Source of the DNA: Mactra quadrangularis
Taxonomy: Eukaryota > Mollusca > Bivalvia > Venerida > Mactridae
Direction: 5' to 3'
DNA length: 64,000 nucleotides
NCBI GenBank assembly: GCA_025267735.1
Contig: CM046304.1
Coordinates: forward strand, 17,732,001-17,796,000
In this document: in pieces, positions 39,401 through 45,400 of the stretch
How the letters are laid out: every line of letters begins with the position of its first letter
How positions within the stretch are numbered: position 1 is the first letter of the stretch
Notes under the pieces: model-generated
Told to the model about the DNA's origin: nothing
Seen by the model: only the letters and a program-made list of their open reading frames with translations
Databases searched by the model: none
Program-made: the position numbers and the translations under genes

Positions 39401-42400
39401 TAGTAAATAAAATGAATAATTTTAACAAATATGTCATAGAGGGTGAGAACTTCTTTAAAGCCACATTTCATCAGATTGCTTTAAATTCAGGTAAAATTTT
39501 ACAGCTCTGTTTTATTTATTGTTACAAATGGTTAAAAACTTATACATTGTATATTATATAAGTATAGATTATGGTAAAATAACAGCATGGGAGAAACTTC
39601 ACAATTTTCAAATCCTGGAGTTCCTGAATTTCATTATTTTGGCAGATTTTAAATATAAGATGAACTCTCATTCAAATATAATGCCCTAAATTTCCGGAAG
39701 AAGTCTTTAAAAGTTAAATCTAAGAATTGGACAAAAGAAAAGGAGAGTGGGAGCAAAATGAATACATTTATCTACTATTTTACAGTCAAAGAATACTGAC
39801 CAATTAAAATCATTAAATCAATATCAAAATCATAGTTGAAATGTACATATGTGTACTTACTGTTCTAAGAAATGGCAATGCAACATCCTGTCGTCTCATG
39901 ATACGAAAACATGGATCTAAATCCATCTTTAAACAATCATGAGTATAACTGTAAGCTGATAGTGGATAGTCACTGTAAATATATATAAAATAGTATTTAA
40001 AACTATTATTTTGAAATAAGATGAAAATTTAATGAGAAATAATATGGAGTTGAAATTCTTAAATCAATAATAAAATGTTGTATAGTTATATTTACAATTA
40101 CTTTACTTTACATTCATGACAAGGTGAAAAATTAAGGAGCAGTGGTCAGGTGGTTGGAGGCTTAGGAATCGAGAGGTCCTGGGTTTAAACCCCATTAAGA
40201 GCACTGCTAATTTCCTTAAGCTAGCAATCTAAATACAGTTGTTTCACTTCAACTAAGTGTAAAGGAGTACTGTGAGGTATCATCTGCCTAAAAGTGATTT
40301 CAATGATCAGGGGTTATTGTACAAACTTGTAAGTCTGCTGAACCTGTCTATGAAAGCAGACTTTAAACTTTAACTTAAACAGAAAGATATAACATTGAAC
40401 TGGCATGCAACCCTGCCTACTTAGCATCTCCTTTACATCCAACAGCCAGATAGGTTGTTATGTTTCTAAAAATTATTCAAGCAAGGGCAGTAACTCTTAC
40501 CTTAACAAATATTCTGATCTATCATTAACTTTCAATATAAAATCTACAGATTTTAGTTCACCCAGTTGTTGCTTGGATACAGATAAACAACTATATAATA
40601 CCTGATCAATCACATGTTCAACTATACAATGTACTGTAACAAGAGAAAGATTATATAACGTAATAATTGTTTTTTGCATAAATATATTAATTAACAAGAG
40701 CAGTCCACTGTTGTCTGGCTCCACTATTCAAGGTCCTCATGTAAACATAATTAATCATTAATATGCAATCATATTGAGATAAGTGAAATTTATAGTGGAT
40801 ACTTTTATTGGTTGATAATCATGTTACTAACTTCTAATTTTGAGAACTGAACTATTAAAGGGCCATTACTCTGTCAATATTCATGCTAGAGTTGTGCAAC
40901 TTAGTATTTGACTTCCAATGATAACCCAGTAAACATGTATTTAGTTTCAACCGAGTCCCCTCAGCAATTCAAAGATATGAAAGATATAGACATGTAGCCT
41001 CTAAAAGCTTAACCAAGAAGTGTTACACAGACACCAACACACAGCTGAATGTGGTAGCCACACTATTATCAAAATAGTCGAGCTAAAAAGTAAACGTATA
41101 ATGGCATTTAATAATAACCCACAAGACTGCATGGATGAAAGTTCTGAGCATTTAAAATCATATAGAGTTTCATAATTCCAATACCTTTAATACTTGAAAA
41201 AAACTCTTTCTTGGGACTGAAAAATGCTCAAACTGTAAGACTAATCATCACCAATGCAGAAATGTTCACCCTTACATGAGAAGATATAGAGGATATTTGT
41301 CAACTTTAGTGTAAGACCGATTTTTATTTCACCGAGTGAGCTCAGAAATCATATACATGTATTCACGAGTGGCATAGCCACGAGTGAAAATGTAATTTCC
41401 AGAGTTCACGAGTTGAAATAAAAAAGATCTTACACCAAGGTTAACAAATATTCTGTTTCTTTCATGCTAAATTTTGCGCTTTATTATAATGTATTTTACA
41501 CAAATTATAACGTGACGTCATTTCATCTCCAATATGACGTCATTTATCTTTAAAGATGACATAATTAACAATGAAAAAATAAGGTTATATTTTCACAACA
41601 ATGAAAATATAAAATTTATATTTTCATCGTTTATTTTCACCGAATAACGTGACGTGTTACCATTAAGCGTGAAAGAAAATGTAGTCTTTACATAAAGTTT
41701 CCACAGCATATTGCTTCAAGCATTGTACAAGGTCAGAGCTCAACATTATTAAAAAGTAGGTAGCCCGATCGGACAAGTTATACACAATACTTGCCCCCAA
41801 AAAATGTAACATGTAACAAGTTGCCTGAACCCAAAAATAGGTCATCAGGGTCAATAGCATGACCTTTAATGTCAAGCTCTGCAAGGTCAAAAGGTCAAGC
41901 AATAAGAAAGAGATATATAACTTACCATCAACAGTAAAGGAGAAAGGTTCAGTATTATATGAGATATATAACTTACCATCAACAGTAAAGGAGAAAGGTT
42001 CAGTATTATATGAGATATATAACTTACCATCAACAGTAAAGGAGAAAGGTTCAGTATTATATGAGATATATAACTTACCATCAACAGTAAAGGAGAAAGG
42101 TTCAGTATTATATGAGATATATAACTTACCATCAACAGTAAAGGAGAAAGGTTCAGTATTATATGAGATATATAACTTACCATCAACAGTAAAGGAGAAT
42201 GGTTCAGTATTATCTGAGATATATAACTTACCATCAACAGTAAAGGAGAATGGTTCAGTATTATATGAGATATATAACTTACCATCAACAGTAAAGGAGA
42301 AAGGTTCAGTATTATATGAGATATATAACTTACCATCAACAGTAAAGGAGAAAGGTTCAGTATTATATGAGATATATAACTTACCATCAACAGTAAAGGA

Positions 42401-45400
42401 GAATGGTTCAGTATTATATGAGATATATAACTTACCATCAACAGTAAAGGAGAAAGGTTCAGTATTATATGAGATATATAACTTACCATCAACAGTAAAG
42501 GAGAATGGTTCAGTATTATATGAGATATATAACTTACCATCAACAGTAAAGGAGAAATGTTCAGTATTATATGAGATATATAACTTCCCATCAACATTAA
42601 AGGAGAATGGTTCAGTATTATATGAGATATATAACTTACCATCAACAGTAAAGGAGAATGGTTCAGTATTATATGAGATATATAACTTACCATCAACAGT
42701 AAAGGAGAAAGGTTCAGTATTATCTGAGATATATAACTTACCATCGACAGTAAAGGAGAAAGGTTCAGTATTATACGATGAATGAACAATAATCTTTACA
42801 GACATAGGGTCTTGTTGTTTAGAACACAATGGACTAACAATAAAACCAAGGTTGGTTCTTTCATCTGTTGATTTATATTCATTCTTCAGCCTAGAGTAGA
42901 AATGTAAGATAATCATTACACTGAGTTTAACATAACTGTTGACAATGTTATGTGTTGAGTACTCAGTTTAAAACTATTGTCTGTCTTGGTCTTGATAAAA
43001 AAAATATATAGCACAATGTGGAAGTAACAATAATAACTTCATTCAGGGATACTGTATAACAGGGATTTGTAACGAAGTTTGTTTTTTTAATTTTCTTGGT
43101 CGTCACTGTCTATAACCGGCTGAAGCAGGCTGTACAAATTATTCAAGAGTTTAAAAACTTGATTTATGTTTTTGTATGTGTCTTCAATGCAACTTGTTAA
43201 TGTTTCTAAAGTTTTTTACAAAAAAAATTATGACCGAAAATATGACTTTAGGTAATGTAAAATGGGGCTAAAATTGGCACATCGGCGGGAAAATGCATTA
43301 TATTGTGAAACAGTCTGTGAGCATAATTTACCTCAAAATCATCTAGAAACACATTTTTCCTAACATTTATGTCAATTTGAATGGTACTGGTACAAAATTT
43401 CATGTGAATATCTTTATTTAAACTTGTTATACTTGTTTTCCGTATGGGCCGAAATAATAGCGACGACAGTGAAATTTGATGAAAATCTATTACAATTACT
43501 TATAGTTACAAATCCCTGTTATATAAAATCCCTGCTTCATTTAATGAGGCAACTTCATTTGGTAAGCCCAGTCTTCCCTTACAGTCTCTACAGTTCCCCC
43601 AAAGTATTCTACACTACAACAAACCTCAGGGAACAGAGGTGGTTTCTAAGTTGAAAGCTTATGTTAGAGATCTGTGGTGCTTTTCACAAAAATTCTTATG
43701 AAAAAAATCATCGTAAGTCAAAAGCAAGAAACCTTGATAATATGCTAATTTTTTTACTTATCAATTCTAAATATTACAGAATTGTGTAGAATAGTGTATA
43801 CCTTTTGAATACCATATCATAGTTTTGCTTATTATCCATCTGACTTTGAAGTGCAAATTATATGAAACTGACTTATGAAGACTTTTTTTCGTAAGAAAAG
43901 CACCACAGGTATATGAAGTAAACTTGAGAATAACTAGTACATACTGTAACCCATCTGATAAAAAATTGAATTATCTTACACCTGAGAAGAGAGCAGTATT
44001 GGTCACATTTCAGCTGACCATTTCTACAATAATATTAACGATGCAACATACAAACAATTGTCCAATCACAGCCTGCGAATAATATGCACCATCAAAAATG
44101 GTCAGAAACCCAATAGAAATTCTTAAATTCTGATGCTATTTGAATTATAGTGTTTCATCTAAATAAAAACTAAGCATTGGTATGTCCACACAAATGTCAT
44201 CTGTAAGTGAACCCATGAGTGATGTCAGAAGATCCTATAACCGCATTTATAGAATTCTGTTCCCAGATTTTGAGCAAGTAAATAGTTTTACAATTTAATA
44301 GAACTTGGAGTTCATACATGAAAAACTGTTTTTAAGTACTGCTAGTAATACAATCAATACATACTCTGCTACCATTTGACAGAATGCATCTGATTCTTCA
44401 TCAATATATAACTTCTTACGTAATCTTTCATGTCCAGTCTGTAATAATAATAATAAAACATGTAAATTCACTATTATCACTTTTTTGTTTGGTTGGGTTT
44501 AACATCATAGCAACACACTGTATAAGTCATATCACCGCAGTCAGTAAACCTACTCTATGTTCATGGAACTGCTAAATCTCTGGATTTATTTGTTATCCAG
44601 CTACCAACTTTATATTTCTTTCAGTTTACAACTGCCCTAAATGGTTTAGAAACAGTGGTAAGACATTATTCCATGACTAAACTCCACAAAAGAGTGCCCT
44701 GACAGGGAATCAAAACCTACCACCTCTCAATCAATAGAATTGTGTGACACCAGCTGAGCTAGCCAGGTAACTCAGATTGGATCAATTTTACTCACAAAAT
44801 CATGTCAAAAACTTGAATATTTCACAAATCTAAACCCACATCTCATCAGAGAGGTAAAATCATTTTGCTGATAATCATTGAATGCTAAAATCTGCTGAAA
44901 ATAACTGATCCCCTAAAGTTAGCAGATCTATGTTAAATAATGTAGAAACTTTTACCTTATCATCAAGTTCATTTGGTTTATCTTTGTTTTTATCATCCAC
45001 TTTAACAGTAACCACATCAGGTTTATCTTCAACAGTTTCTCTACCAAATACACTACCATCATCATCAAATGTTACCCATGCATTTCTATCCATACTGACT
45101 ATATCAGTCTCTTCAGGAGGCTTTGCGAAGAAATAGTTTGACACAGATGATGACGGTGAAGATGCACATATTGACATCGTTCTACCTTTCCGATGAAGAG
45201 GATCAAAATATTCCAATGAAAAATATTCTTTCTCCTCGGACGTCAAAATATTGTCAAATCCTAGTTGAATAAGATCACTACTTTTACGTTGGTGAGTTTT
45301 GTACGCATTGTCGTCAGAGGGGGTCTCTCCAAACTGTTGGTTAAACGAATCTGTCGAGTCACCCCAAACGTCGAAGTCAACGTTAGGCACCAAATTAAAC

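Noticed and set aside
41663..42916. Long open frames on both strands (417 and 308 codons)
   Set aside because: They are open only because the 51-bp unit is a multiple of three without stops. The minus frame includes exon 5, but the rest is repeat.
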